A model generated the notes under the pieces. It saw nothing but the letters and a program-made list of their open reading frames with translations, ran no database searches and had not been told where the DNA came from. Position numbers and translations under genes: made by a program. Shown here piece by piece: positions 54,514 through 63,713 of a DNA stretch of 64,000 nt (within the stretch, counting starts at the first letter, position 1; every line of letters starts with the position of its first letter). This DNA is from Oscillospiraceae bacterium (GTDB lineage Bacteria; Bacillota; Clostridia; Oscillospirales; Ruminococcaceae): positions 62,001 to 126,000 of the forward strand of contig CABIYQ010000006.1 in NCBI GenBank assembly GCA_902362965.1. Direction: 5' to 3'.

Positions 54514-54573
54514 AATGATTATAAATGCCATAACATTTATAATCATTATACCGTATTTTTAAAAAAAGTTCAA
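54514..54573 (-). promoter_or_regulatory. GH26 promoter with a 14-bp perfect dyad over the start site
   Basis: On the minus strand TTGAAC (54568-54573) and TATAAT (54545-54550) are 17 bases apart. AATGATTATAAATG (54514-54527) and its exact complement (54534-54547) form a dyad with a 6-base centre that overlaps the -10 box and the expected transcription start. It looks like an operator, or a 5' mRNA hairpin. Confidence 0.7.
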
Positions 54574-54628
54574 TAAATTTTGTGCAAATTAATGAACAAA
54601 AAAGTATAAATAAATTTGTATAGTTTTA

Positions 54629-55669
54629 CTATTTAAACTCTTTTAAATCTTTTATAGTACTAGTGAGTTCCTGAATATGATCATTTATATTATCGTCTTC
54701 AGTAAGTTCCCAGACAATTTCGTAATAATATTTTGCATTTTTAAATTCAAGCTGTTCTTCCGAACGTTTTGCAAGAAAATATGCTGCTTGAATAACATTT
54801 ACGGAGGGGCCGGGCTGTATTTTTTCTTCGGTCATCAAGGACATTAATTCAGAACTTGTATGTTTAGGCGGAAGAGAACCCATTCCCAGACAATTAGATA
54901 TATACTGTAATTCACTTTCATAGAGATCAGGTTTATAGAAAATTCCGCACATTTCCAGTAATGCAGCTGCTTTTATAGGGTCGTTGATTTCTGAAAAATA
55001 GTAACTGTAGTTAAAGTAAGCTCTGCCGATCTGTTCTTTAGTTACGGCACATTGCAGCAGTTTGTCACAGGCAAATTTAATACCTTCAGGATTTTTTCGC
55101 AGTTTCATAAGTTCAGCATATTGGAGATAAACGTCAGGGTCTACAGGATTAAGTTCAGCTGCACGTTCTATTGCCGCTAAAGCTTCATCATAGCGTCCTT
55201 TTTTCATAAGCCCATGACAATACATCCAGTATACTCCGGCAAGGTTGCAGTTAACGGACTTGACTTCCTTTTCAGGTTCATAAAGTTTTGTATAAAGAAG
55301 ATATTCCAGAGGAGTACCAAAGCTTTTGTATGTAAATTCTGATGTATCATTCCATGCCGGCAGGTTGTTTCTGATTATCTCCTCAAGAATTTTAATTCCG
55401 CCGCTGTAGTTTCTGTTATCAAATCTTTTCCTTGCGTTTTCTATTTGTTCGTTTACTTTTTGATTTTCGCTGTCCAGATAATTGTAAAGACTGCTTTCAT
55501 AGTCTTTTTTGGAAATTTCATAGAGCAGTCTTGCGAGTTCCCGGTTTATTTCCGTACTGTTTTCACTATTCTTGTATTTTTCAGCCTGGTCTTTCAAAAA
55601 AGGACCGTCTTTTCTGGGATCGCCAGTAAGCGACTTTTCAATTTCTGCAATTATTTCACTTGTATTCAT
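54629..55669 (-). CDS. TPR-repeat protein of unknown function
   Basis: A 346-residue soluble protein, mostly helical. TPR-like units are visible at about 85-105 (RKRFDNRNYSGGIKILEEII), 150-180 (GLMKKGRYDEALAAIERAAE, LNPVDPDVYLQYAEL) and 300-335 (FKNAKYYYEIVWELTED). No signal peptide or enzyme domain is seen. It has its own consensus promoter. TPR proteins usually act as scaffolds; the partner is unknown. Confidence 0.8.
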   Translation of the reverse strand: MNTSEIIAEIEKSLTGDPRKDGPFLKDQAEKYKNSENSTEINRELARLLYEISKKDYESSLYNYLDSENQKVNEQIENARKRFDNRNYSGGIKILEEIIRNNLPAWNDTSEFTYKSFGTPLEYLLYTKLYEPEKEVKSVNCNLAGVYWMYCHGLMKKGRYDEALAAIERAAELNPVDPDVYLQYAELMKLRKNPEGIKFACDKLLQCAVTKEQIGRAYFNYSYYFSEINDPIKAAALLEMCGIFYKPDLYESELQYISNCLGMGSLPPKHTSSELMSLMTEEKIQPGPSVNVIQAAYFLAKRSEEQLEFKNAKYYYEIVWELTEDDNINDHIQELTSTIKDLKEFK

Positions 55670-55707
55670 ATTATAAGATTCTCCGTTTCATATTCAGTAT
55701 AGATTTT

Positions 55708-55736
55708 ATTATAAATGAATCTGCATAATTTGTCAA
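55708..55736 (-). promoter_or_regulatory. Promoter of the TPR protein gene
   Basis: On the minus strand consensus TTGACA (55731-55736) and TATAAT (55708-55713) with a 17-base spacer, about 35 bases from the start. Confidence 0.8.
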
Positions 55737-55774
55737 GTTAGATAAATATTAAATTTGTGCATCTTTAACACTTT

Positions 55775-56017
55775 TTATTTTATCTCTTGTTCTAAATTTC
55801 TGAATGTTGAAGTATCGAAAAAGTCGCTGAGTGTTATTCCAAAACCGTCGCAAAGCATTTTTAGCGTTACAATACCTGGGTTATGACTTTTTCCGTACAA
55901 AATATTTTTTATAGTAGATGGTGCGACAGCGGAAGCTGTAGCTAATTTATTAATTGTCATATGTTTCTGATCACACAAAAATAAAATTCTGTTTTTAACA
56001 GCTGTATAAGTATCCAT
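55775..56017 (-). CDS. Small XRE-family regulator
   Basis: An 80-residue protein that is little more than an HTH_3 domain (ITINKLATASAVAPSTIKNI-like MTINKLATASAVAPSTIKNI, PGIVTLKMLCDGFGITLSDF). GGGAG precedes the ATG. It is divergent from a two-TM protein gene with shared TATAGTC repeats in between, suggesting it controls both. Confidence 0.88.
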   Translation of the reverse strand: MDTYTAVKNRILFLCDQKHMTINKLATASAVAPSTIKNILYGKSHNPGIVTLKMLCDGFGITLSDFFDTSTFRNLEQEIK

Positions 56018-56050
56018 TTTTTTGCTCCCTTAAAAAAATTATGAGCTAAT

Positions 56051-56100
56051 TATAGTCTATTATTCTTGACAAAATAGGCTATATATGATACAATATAGTC
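56051..56100. promoter_or_regulatory. Divergent promoter region with TATAGTC repeats
   Basis: Rightward, consensus TTGACA (56066-56071), 17 bases, TACAAT (56089-56094). Leftward, a TATAAT-type -10 lies around 56045-56053. The heptamer TATAGTC occurs at 56051-56057 and 56094-56100, touching both -10 regions, as expected for operators of the adjacent XRE protein. Confidence 0.6.
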
Positions 56101-56128
56101 ATAAATTGTTAAATTAGGGGTGAAAAAA

Positions 56129-56374
56129 ATGAATAAACAGAATAACAAAGCGATTGCAGGATTAGTTCTTGGGATAACAAGTTTACTTGCATGGCTTCTT
56201 CCGCTATTGGGATATCCTGTTTCTATTGTTGGAATCATTATGGGAGCTTTAGGTAAAAAAAGCGAAAAGAAAAACATTGCAATTGTGGGATTGGTTTTAT
56301 CTATTATAGGACTGGTACTTACTCTTGGTAATTCAGCATACGGCGTGTATTTAGCGCTTAATGAATTAATGTAA
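56129..56374 (+). CDS. Small two-TM membrane protein (DUF4190-like)
   Basis: An 81-residue protein with two hydrophobic segments (about 8-38 and 48-75) separated by the basic loop GKKSEKKN, and a repeated pattern AIAGLVLGITSLL / AIVGLVLSIIGLV. This matches DUF4190-type membrane proteins, of unknown function. The ATG follows AGGGGTG; a GTG 9 bases upstream overlaps that site. Divergent from a small XRE gene. Confidence 0.8.
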   Translation: MNKQNNKAIAGLVLGITSLLAWLLPLLGYPVSIVGIIMGALGKKSEKKNIAIVGLVLSIIGLVLTLGNSAYGVYLALNELM

Positions 56375-56404
56375 ATATTATGGTTGCATCAGTGACGACT
56401 ATTA

Positions 56405-56436
56405 AAAATGCCGAAGATATAAATCTTCGGCATTTT
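56405..56436 (+). terminator. Bidirectional terminator after the two-TM gene
   Basis: AAAATGCCGAAGAT and ATCTTCGGCATTTT with a 4-base loop, between convergent genes, with T-runs on either strand. Confidence 0.88.
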
Positions 56437-56460
56437 TTAGTATGTTTATTTGATTACACA

Positions 56461-58206
56461 TTAAACAGGCGCAAACTGACTGCTGTAAAGATTTGCATAA
56501 AAACCGTTTTGCTCAAGAAGCTGTTCATGACTACCCTGTTCTATAACATTTCCGTCTTTCATAACAAGAATAACGTCGGCGTTTTTTATAGTTGAAAGAC
56601 GGTGGGCGATAATAAAGCTTGTTTTGCCTTTCATTATTTTTTCAAACGCACGCTGTATTCTCTGTTCAGTTCTTATGTCAATACTTGACGTAGCTTCGTC
56701 CAGTATGAGCATCGGAGGATCCTTAAGCATAATTCTTGCAATTGAAATAAGCTGTTTTTGTCCTTGGGAAAGTCCGCTGCCCTCTTCGTTGATTACCGTA
56801 TCATATCCGTCAGGCAGGCGTTTGATAAAGCTGTGGGCATGTACTGCTTTTGCGGCTTCAATAATTTCTTCTCTGGACGCATTTGGTTTTCCATAGGATA
56901 TGTTTTCCGCTACAGTACCGGTAAACAGCCATGTATCCTGCAATACCATTCCAAACTGTGAGCGCAGACTGGAACGTGTAATATCCTTTGTATCTTTTCC
57001 GGATATTTTTATTTTGCCTGAATTTATGTCATAAAATCTCAGAAGAAGATTTATAATAGTAGTTTTTCCGCAGCCTGTAGGTCCGACTATTGCTATTTTT
57101 TGTCCGGACTGAACATGAAGATTGAAATTCTGAATAAGCTTTTTTTCAGGAACATATGAAAAATTTACATTTTCCATTGTAAGTGTACCATCACATGATG
57201 CAAGTACTTCTTTATTGTTGTCAGGCAGTTCGGAGGGTTCGTCGATTACTGCAAAAACTCTTTCAGCAGATGCAACGGCATTCTGAAGCTCTGTAATAAC
57301 ACCGGATATTTCATTAAAAGGTTTTGTATACTGATTGGAGTATGAAAGAAACGATGAAAGCTGTCCGACTGTAATAACTCCAAGAAAATTCAATGCTCCA
57401 ATAGCGCTTAACGCTCCGGCAGTACCCACAGCCGCATAAATCAGACCGTTTACAAAACGTGTTGTAGGATTAGTCATTGAGGAGAAAAATACGGCTTTAA
57501 CTCCGCTTTTTCCCATTTGTGCATTTATTTCAGAGAAGGTTTTTTCAGCTCTTTTTTCATATGAAAATCCCTTTACTATTTTTTGATTTCCCACCATTTC
57601 TTCAGTGAAACTGCTCATTTTTCCTCTGAGATTAGACTGCTCTGTAAATGAATCATGACTGAGTTTAGTAATGATTGCGGCGGTAAAGAGGGATATCGGA
57701 GTCAAAATAACAACCAGCAAAGCTATTTTAACGTTGATAGAAAGCATAAAAATCAGCGTTCCGAGAATAGTTACAACGCCGCTGAAAAGCTGAGTAAAGC
57801 CTTGCAGTAAACCGTCTGAAATTGTTTCAATGTCGTTTACTGCTCTGCCGATAAGCTCGCCCTTTGAACTGTTGTCTATAAATTTCAGAGGTACGGAATT
57901 GAGTTTTTCAAAATAATCTGCTCTTATGTCACGAATAGTATTGTACGATAGTTTATTTGTAGAAAGAGAGGTTATCCATTGGAATAGTGCGCTTATCAGA
58001 ACTGTGACTGCAATAACAATACATATTTTCAGGAGCGCCTCAAAATCAACATTTCCTTTACTGATAATAACATCAACACCCTTACCGATCAGAATCGGTA
58101 CAAAAAGTGATAGTACAACTCCTATAAATGCGCAGAATATTGCAGAGAAAAGGTGTATTTTATAGGGTTTGGTATATTTAAGTATTCGTTTAAGTGTTTT
58201 TATCAT
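56461..58206 (-). CDS. Heterodimeric ABC exporter half-transporter B
   Basis: A 581-residue protein with an N-terminal six-helix exporter domain (about 1-310) and a C-terminal nucleotide-binding domain. Walker A is GPTGCGKTT, Walker B is ILDEATSSID with the catalytic Glu, and the His switch is FIIAHRLSTI. The signature reads GLSQGQKQL instead of LSGGQ. Together with the partner encoded 16 bases upstream it would give one canonical and one degenerate ATP site, as in BmrCD, LmrCD or TM287/288. Likely a multidrug or lipid exporter. Confidence 0.93.
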   Translation of the reverse strand: MIKTLKRILKYTKPYKIHLFSAIFCAFIGVVLSLFVPILIGKGVDVIISKGNVDFEALLKICIVIAVTVLISALFQWITSLSTNKLSYNTIRDIRADYFEKLNSVPLKFIDNSSKGELIGRAVNDIETISDGLLQGFTQLFSGVVTILGTLIFMLSINVKIALLVVILTPISLFTAAIITKLSHDSFTEQSNLRGKMSSFTEEMVGNQKIVKGFSYEKRAEKTFSEINAQMGKSGVKAVFFSSMTNPTTRFVNGLIYAAVGTAGALSAIGALNFLGVITVGQLSSFLSYSNQYTKPFNEISGVITELQNAVASAERVFAVIDEPSELPDNNKEVLASCDGTLTMENVNFSYVPEKKLIQNFNLHVQSGQKIAIVGPTGCGKTTIINLLLRFYDINSGKIKISGKDTKDITRSSLRSQFGMVLQDTWLFTGTVAENISYGKPNASREEIIEAAKAVHAHSFIKRLPDGYDTVINEEGSGLSQGQKQLISIARIMLKDPPMLILDEATSSIDIRTEQRIQRAFEKIMKGKTSFIIAHRLSTIKNADVILVMKDGNVIEQGSHEQLLEQNGFYANLYSSQFAPV

Positions 58207-58222
58207 TTTAAAAGTACCTCCG

Positions 58223-59932
58223 TCAGCTCATTTGTGATTTGTAGATTTCTGCATACTCTTCACAGTTTTTCAGAAGTGTTTCATGAATTCCGTATCCTGC
58301 TGCTTCTCCGTTGTCAAGAACCAATATATGATTGGCGTTTTGCAGTGTAGTGGCTCTTTGAGAAATCATTATTACAGCCGTATCCTTAAGTTCTGATTCA
58401 ATTGCTTTTCTAAGAGCAAGGTCTGTAGCGTAGTCAAGGGCGCTCATACTGTCATCTAAAATAACAACAGGCGGATTGCCTACTAATGCTCTTGCAATAG
58501 TAAGACGCTGCCGCTGACCTCCTGAAAGGTTTTTACCGCCCTGAGAAATATTTGTTTTTATTCCGTCGGTTAACTTTGAAACAAATTCCCATGCCTGAGC
58601 AATTTTCAGTGCCGAAATAATTTCTTGATCTGTGGCGTCAGGTTTTCCCCAGCGCATGTTGTCAGCTATTGTACCTGAAAATAATGCAGCACGCTGAGGG
58701 ACTATTCCTATGAGTTTTCTCAGTTCTTCCATTGAGTATTTTTTTATATCATTGCCGAAAATTTTAATGTTTCCTGAAGTTATATCATAAAATCTGGGGA
58801 CTAGATTTGCAAGAGTCGATTTGCCTGAACCGGTACCTCCTATTATACCCAGTATTTCACCTTTTTTCAGAGTAAATGAAATATTATTCAGGGATAAGTC
58901 TCCGGCGTCCGGATAGGAAAAACTTACATTTTCAAATTCAACAGCCGGACTGCTGAAATCAAATTTTGTATCAGATCCGTCTGTCATAGACGGCTGTGTA
59001 TCAAAAACCTCGTTTATTCTTGAAGCAGAGGACGCAGCTTTAGTAAATATTATTACCAGATTTGCAAGCACCACAAGGGCTAAAAGAATCTGAGTCATGT
59101 AATTTACAAAAGCTGTAATTTCTCCCTGCGTAAGATACCCTGTATCAACTCGTATACCGCCGAACCAAAGTATGGCAACTATACCGAGGTTCATTATCAT
59201 AAAAGTAACCGGATTTAAAATTGCCGAAATTTTTCCTGCGATCACCGCATTATCTGAAAGCCTGCCGCTTTCGTTAATAAGTTCTTTTTTTTCTTCCTCT
59301 TGTTTTGAAAAAGCGCGTATTACTCGTACACCATCAAGATTTTCTCTTGTCAGCAGAGAAATTTTATCAAGACCTTTTTGTATTTTTTTATACATAGGCA
59401 CGGTTTTTTTCATTACCCATACTATAATAAGCGTAATTATCGGTGCGGCAATCAGAAAAATAATTGATAGCTTTAAGTCAAGAGTCATTGACATGACCGC
59501 AGCGCCGACTATCAGAAACGGAGCGCGTACTGCAAGACGAATAAACATATTTACACCGTTCTGGGCGAGCACGGTATCGTTTGTAATTCGTGTAATAAGA
59601 GATGAAGTACCAAATCTGTCGATTTCAGCGTGGGAAAATTTATTTATGTGCTTGTAAAGAGCATCTCTCAGCTCTGTGCCGAAACCGTATGCGCACTTAG
59701 CGGCAAAAAACTGGCATGTAAGTGCAAATCCAAGTCCGCATATACCAAGAACAACAATGAGTCCGCTCATTTTCCAGACATAATCCGAATCATTATTTCC
59801 TATGCCCTTATCAATAATCTGAGCCATGACTAATGGTACGGCAAGTTCAAAAATTGCCTCAAGAAGTTTGAAAAACGGACCAAGAATAAGTTCCTTTTTA
59901 TAATGTTTTAAAAAGCGCCTGAGTTTAAACAT
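58223..59932 (-). CDS. Heterodimeric ABC exporter half-transporter A
   Basis: Start MFKLRRFLKHYKKELI has AAAGGAG upstream; the frame extends 9 codons further. The 569-residue half-transporter has six helices and a nucleotide-binding domain with Walker A GGTGSGKST, a canonical signature NLSGGQRQR, and Walker B VVILDDSMSALD in which Asp replaces the catalytic Glu. The switch His position reads ISQRATT, without His. These losses mark the degenerate-site partner of a heterodimer. Transcribed first in the two-gene operon. Confidence 0.93.
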   Translation of the reverse strand: MFKLRRFLKHYKKELILGPFFKLLEAIFELAVPLVMAQIIDKGIGNNDSDYVWKMSGLIVVLGICGLGFALTCQFFAAKCAYGFGTELRDALYKHINKFSHAEIDRFGTSSLITRITNDTVLAQNGVNMFIRLAVRAPFLIVGAAVMSMTLDLKLSIIFLIAAPIITLIIVWVMKKTVPMYKKIQKGLDKISLLTRENLDGVRVIRAFSKQEEEKKELINESGRLSDNAVIAGKISAILNPVTFMIMNLGIVAILWFGGIRVDTGYLTQGEITAFVNYMTQILLALVVLANLVIIFTKAASSASRINEVFDTQPSMTDGSDTKFDFSSPAVEFENVSFSYPDAGDLSLNNISFTLKKGEILGIIGGTGSGKSTLANLVPRFYDITSGNIKIFGNDIKKYSMEELRKLIGIVPQRAALFSGTIADNMRWGKPDATDQEIISALKIAQAWEFVSKLTDGIKTNISQGGKNLSGGQRQRLTIARALVGNPPVVILDDSMSALDYATDLALRKAIESELKDTAVIMISQRATTLQNANHILVLDNGEAAGYGIHETLLKNCEEYAEIYKSQMS

Positions 59933-59966
59933 AGATATAACTCCTTTTATAAATATCATCTTTACT

Positions 59967-59995
59967 ATTTTACACTATATTCTGATTTAATGCAA
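59967..59995 (-). promoter_or_regulatory. Promoter of the ABC exporter operon
   Basis: On the minus strand TTGCAT (59990-59995), 17 bases, TAAAAT (59967-59972), about 30 bases from the start codon. Confidence 0.6.
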
Positions 59996-60081
59996 CGTCG
60001 CTTTAAAATAATTTGGAAAAAAAGGAATATGTGCGAATAAACGGCTGTTTATGGTCCAAAATAAAATCGGAGGTGTTAAAC

Positions 60082-60801
60082 GTGAAAAAAAATTCCAAAT
60101 CTATTTTAAACGGCAAAGGTTTTTATATTGCTCTGGCATTAAGCGTTGCTATGGTTGGTGCAGCATGTTATTTTGCATATACTCAGACGGCAAACGATAT
60201 AGCAGGTCAGCTTGATTCAACTCTTTCCAAAAGCGACAGCAGAGAGGCGGCGGAAGTTAAAACAGACGTGCCAAAGCTTACTACGGCGGAAACCATAGCG
60301 GAAGCTATTGTTAAACATACTGAAACAGCGGTAACTGCTGTAAAGGAAACTCAGCCGGAGGAGGACGAAGAAGCGGAAGAAACTGCAAAGCCCGAAGTCA
60401 GAAAGCTTGTTATGCCCATTGAAGGAGAAGTTATGAACGAGTTCAGCAACGGAGAGCTTGTTAAGTCTAATACAACCGGAGCATGGCAGACTCATAACGG
60501 TGTGGATATTCAAGCTACTCTTGGAGATCCGGTAATTGCGTCAGATTCAGGAACGGTTTCCGCAATTGAGGAAGATCCTCTGTGGGGCGTTACTGTTACA
60601 ATTGATCATGGCAATGGTATTATTACCAGATACTGCAATTTAAATTCAGGCGTTACCGTTCAGGCGGGACAGCAGATAAGCAGCGGTGAGGAAATAGGAG
60701 CAGTAGGCGAGACGGCAGATATTGAAACGTCTGACGAATCGCATCTTCATTTTGAAGTACTGAAAAACGGTTCTTATGTTGATCCTCTTTCAATGATGTA
60801 G
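60082..60801 (+). CDS. Membrane-anchored M23 family protein, SpoIIQ-like
   Basis: Start is GTG with GGAGGTG 6 bases upstream; the frame opens 69 bases earlier without a site. The 239-residue protein has one transmembrane helix (about 15-36), an acidic Glu/Thr-rich stretch (about 70-115) and an M23 domain. Zinc residues HNGVD and HLH are all present, so catalysis is possible. Size, topology and the WGVTVTIDHGNG and QAGQQISSGEEIG segments resemble Clostridial SpoIIQ, which acts in forespore engulfment; a vegetative wall hydrolase is the alternative. Confidence 0.75.
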   Translation: MKKNSKSILNGKGFYIALALSVAMVGAACYFAYTQTANDIAGQLDSTLSKSDSREAAEVKTDVPKLTTAETIAEAIVKHTETAVTAVKETQPEEDEEAEETAKPEVRKLVMPIEGEVMNEFSNGELVKSNTTGAWQTHNGVDIQATLGDPVIASDSGTVSAIEEDPLWGVTVTIDHGNGIITRYCNLNSGVTVQAGQQISSGEEIGAVGETADIETSDESHLHFEVLKNGSYVDPLSMM

Positions 60802-60813
60802 TAAAATAAAAAA

Positions 60814-60839
60814 TACCCTGTATTAAATAATACAGGGTA
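60814..60839 (+). terminator. Bidirectional terminator after the SpoIIQ-like gene
   Basis: TACCCTGTATT and AATACAGGGTA with an AAAT loop, flanked by A-run and T-run, between convergent genes. Confidence 0.85.
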
Positions 60840-60844
60840 AAATT

Positions 60845-62224
60845 TTATTTTTCTGAAGATTCGACTGCCTGAACAAGCTCTTCATAGGTTGATGAAATAT
60901 TGGCTATTATCTTTTTGCGTACTACAAAGCCTGTATACTCGCCGTTCTTGACTGCCCAGTAAGTATTGGAATCTTCTCCGGGAACAGGAATATATTCAAT
61001 TCTGTTAACGGTATTGTTTGAAAGAGTATAGGTTATTGTTATTTCAGGCTCGCCGTCAGGATTCTGATCGTTTTCAATGGATTCAAAGTATGCGTTGTTA
61101 AAGGAATTGAAAAATGAAATGAAAAGTGATTTTGTATCGTCATCTGTAAGTTGAGTATCGTTAAGAATGTATTCTTCTTCGTAATTATTTATTTCCATTT
61201 CTGCCGTAACTCCGGGCATTTCAACCTTTACCTCCGTAACGTCGTTTATGTCGGCAGAGTAAACGGTAGTGTTCATCATATCCATTGTGTCATATCCTAA
61301 AGCGGAGATTTCATTTGATATAAACGTTACGACCTGACCGCTGTCTGTAAATAGACCGTACATTTCATTTTCATTATTTGTATAATCTCCGAAGATTACT
61401 TTAGTATGTTTGCTTCCTGCCGTTACTTCAAGAACATATTTTGGATTGTCAAATCCGTACTTTGCATAATCAGATTCTGTACAGTTTTCTGCTACGAAGC
61501 TGAAAATTTCATCTCTGGTAGCGTCTGTCAGGAAGTTGGTGATCTGTGTATTGTATACGGACGTATCTTGGTAGGGTTTGATCATGCTCCAGGTGCCGTT
61601 TTCATCTTTTTTCATAGAGAAGCGTATGTTTTCATCTTTTTCGGAGCCTTCCCACAAACAGAAGGAATCTATTTCAGCAGTGAAGTAATTGAAAATATAT
61701 GTTTGTTTAAGATTATTTTTGGTAGCACAGAGAACGGCGCCGGTTGTATAATCTATAAGATATATATTGTCGTCGTTTTCCTTCATTACATAGAAGTTTT
61801 CGTATGTAGGCGTGGCATCTCCTATAAAAAGCTTATACGGCGTATCGTCTGCGTATACTGTCAATGTGATAGGATCGTCAAAGCCATATTTAGAAGAATC
61901 GGTGTCGTCAAGAATTTTGATTGCGGTAAGATTACAGAAGTTTGAGCATATTGCTGTTATTGCGGTTGAATTTAAATCAAATTCATCAGTATTTGTCAGC
62001 TGCCAGTTGGAATCAATATATTCTGCTGTGTAATTTCCGGATTCGTTATGAATATCTACCTTATCAATGGAATTTTCATCAATATTAAAAAGTATGAGCT
62101 TATTGGCCTCTTCAGTTTCTTTTTTTGTTTTATTTGAATTAAGATGATCAGCCAGAAAATAAATGCCCAGTGATGCAATTAATACTACAGCCATTATTGC
62201 TATGGCTATTTTTATGCGTTTCAT
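60845..62224 (-). CDS. DUF4340 domain protein of a Gld-type ABC system
   Basis: A 459-residue protein with an N-terminal transmembrane helix (about 5-26) and a long exported part containing two to three repeats of the DUF4340 kind: KYGFDDPITLTVYADDTPYK, KYGFDNPKYVLEVTAG and IFGDYTNNENEMYGLF. The start overlaps the stop of the GldG-like gene. Proteins of this family are encoded with GldF/GldG transporters in many bacteria; their function is not established. Confidence 0.88.
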   Translation of the reverse strand: MKRIKIAIAIMAVVLIASLGIYFLADHLNSNKTKKETEEANKLILFNIDENSIDKVDIHNESGNYTAEYIDSNWQLTNTDEFDLNSTAITAICSNFCNLTAIKILDDTDSSKYGFDDPITLTVYADDTPYKLFIGDATPTYENFYVMKENDDNIYLIDYTTGAVLCATKNNLKQTYIFNYFTAEIDSFCLWEGSEKDENIRFSMKKDENGTWSMIKPYQDTSVYNTQITNFLTDATRDEIFSFVAENCTESDYAKYGFDNPKYVLEVTAGSKHTKVIFGDYTNNENEMYGLFTDSGQVVTFISNEISALGYDTMDMMNTTVYSADINDVTEVKVEMPGVTAEMEINNYEEEYILNDTQLTDDDTKSLFISFFNSFNNAYFESIENDQNPDGEPEITITYTLSNNTVNRIEYIPVPGEDSNTYWAVKNGEYTGFVVRKKIIANISSTYEELVQAVESSEK

Positions 62225-63708
62225 TACGAATTTCTCCTTTTAATCCAGATGATTACGCCTGCCGCTGCAACAACAATAGGCGATGCACACAATATAACCA
62301 GAATTACGTTTGTATCAGATTCGCTTTCAAGAGTCATATAGTCGTAAGTTTTTTCTCTTGCGGGAATGCCCATGTTTACGTCGCTGTTGTACATCCATGT
62401 AATTGTACTGAGGTAAAGGTAAACGGGAACAATAGCGTAATCTTCCTGAAGATGTTCATCGTCAATAAATTCCGCATTACCCATAACGACCATTTTTGAA
62501 TTGTTTCTTGTTGGGTCTTCAGAATATGCGGCAAGGTAAAGAATACCGCTTATATCCTCAGGATCTACTTCAGGACCTCCGTATGATTCGCCGTATGCCG
62601 AATCATATGTTTCAATAAGAGGACAGATATTCAGATTGCTGTAATTGTCGCCCTGATACTCAAAAAATGAACGTGATTCCGGCATATAAGGAATAAGCGA
62701 GTTTTCTTCAATAAGTGCGGAAGTAAGATCCGTCAGATTTTCATTTTCTTTCTTCATGTCTGTAATATCTACCAGATTTACCATTATTTCATACTTGTCT
62801 CCTGAAACATGTTTTGAAGAATCTGTTTCATAAACACGATTATAATCCATACCGAGACAGTATTCATGCATAAGCTCCAGAATGTTTTTATATTCGGTAT
62901 CGTCTCCGTTAGGGGAGAGAAGCAGCGATAAATTTCCGCCTTTGTCCATGTAATCGTCAATTTTCTGTTTTTCATCGTCAGTTATATCTTTTTTCGGAGC
63001 CGGCACAATAATTATAGCCGCATCGTCCGGTACTGCTTCTTCAGTTGTAAGATTTAATTCTTTTGCTTCGTAGTTATAATTTTTAAGATTTTTTCTAAAA
63101 CTTGTATAGTTGTCGTCGATGGATTTTTCTCCGTGTCCGGTAAGGAAATAGACAGAAGGGACTTCGCCTTCAACTACGGACTTAATAGCGCCAGTTATAT
63201 AATTTTCACCTTGAAAATAAGCGTTTTCAGCAATAAAGTTTCCTGACGAATCATAGTCGCCCTCATATACGTACATGGAAGTGCCGGGAATACGCTTTAT
63301 TATATCTCCGCATTTTACGACGATATCACCCGATTTTATATTGAGATAGCCGCTGGGGTTAAGCTCGTTTACAATATCCGGATTTGTATCGGGATCAATA
63401 TCTATAAAGTTGATATTTTCATATTCGGCATACTGATCCATCATAGTGGTAAATGCGATCATTTCATCGTCTTCTCTTACCTTATCCATTTCCATAAGCA
63501 GATATAAGTCAACCTTTTTATCCAGCTTTTCAAGATAATTTTTTGTTGTACTGCTCAGACTGTAAAGTTTATTAGGCGTCATATCCATTTTAACGTCAAG
63601 AAAAGAAGCTGCTACATTTATTAATATAACTGCTATCAGGAGCATTACAGCAAATATCCACGCTATAGTGGTAAATTTTGCATTCTTTTTTGATTTTTTT
63701 GTACTCAT
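62224..63708 (-). CDS. GldG-family ABC transporter auxiliary protein
   Basis: A 494-residue protein with transmembrane helices at both ends (about 15-35 and 468-488) and a large extracytoplasmic domain. The segments YSLSSTTKNYLEKLDKKVDL, VYFLTGHGEKSIDD and DYMDKGGNLSLLLSP are typical of the GldG/ABC_transp_aux family. It is expected to pair with the permease encoded 5 bases upstream. Despite the name, no gliding function is implied in this organism. Confidence 0.9.
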   Translation of the reverse strand: MSTKKSKKNAKFTTIAWIFAVMLLIAVILINVAASFLDVKMDMTPNKLYSLSSTTKNYLEKLDKKVDLYLLMEMDKVREDDEMIAFTTMMDQYAEYENINFIDIDPDTNPDIVNELNPSGYLNIKSGDIVVKCGDIIKRIPGTSMYVYEGDYDSSGNFIAENAYFQGENYITGAIKSVVEGEVPSVYFLTGHGEKSIDDNYTSFRKNLKNYNYEAKELNLTTEEAVPDDAAIIIVPAPKKDITDDEKQKIDDYMDKGGNLSLLLSPNGDDTEYKNILELMHEYCLGMDYNRVYETDSSKHVSGDKYEIMVNLVDITDMKKENENLTDLTSALIEENSLIPYMPESRSFFEYQGDNYSNLNICPLIETYDSAYGESYGGPEVDPEDISGILYLAAYSEDPTRNNSKMVVMGNAEFIDDEHLQEDYAIVPVYLYLSTITWMYNSDVNMGIPAREKTYDYMTLESESDTNVILVILCASPIVVAAAGVIIWIKRRNS

Positions 63709-63713
63709 TTATA

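Noticed and set aside
60013..60081. N-terminal extension of the SpoIIQ-like protein
   Set aside because: The extra 23 codons lack a ribosome site, while GGAGGTG lies 6 bases before the GTG at 60082.
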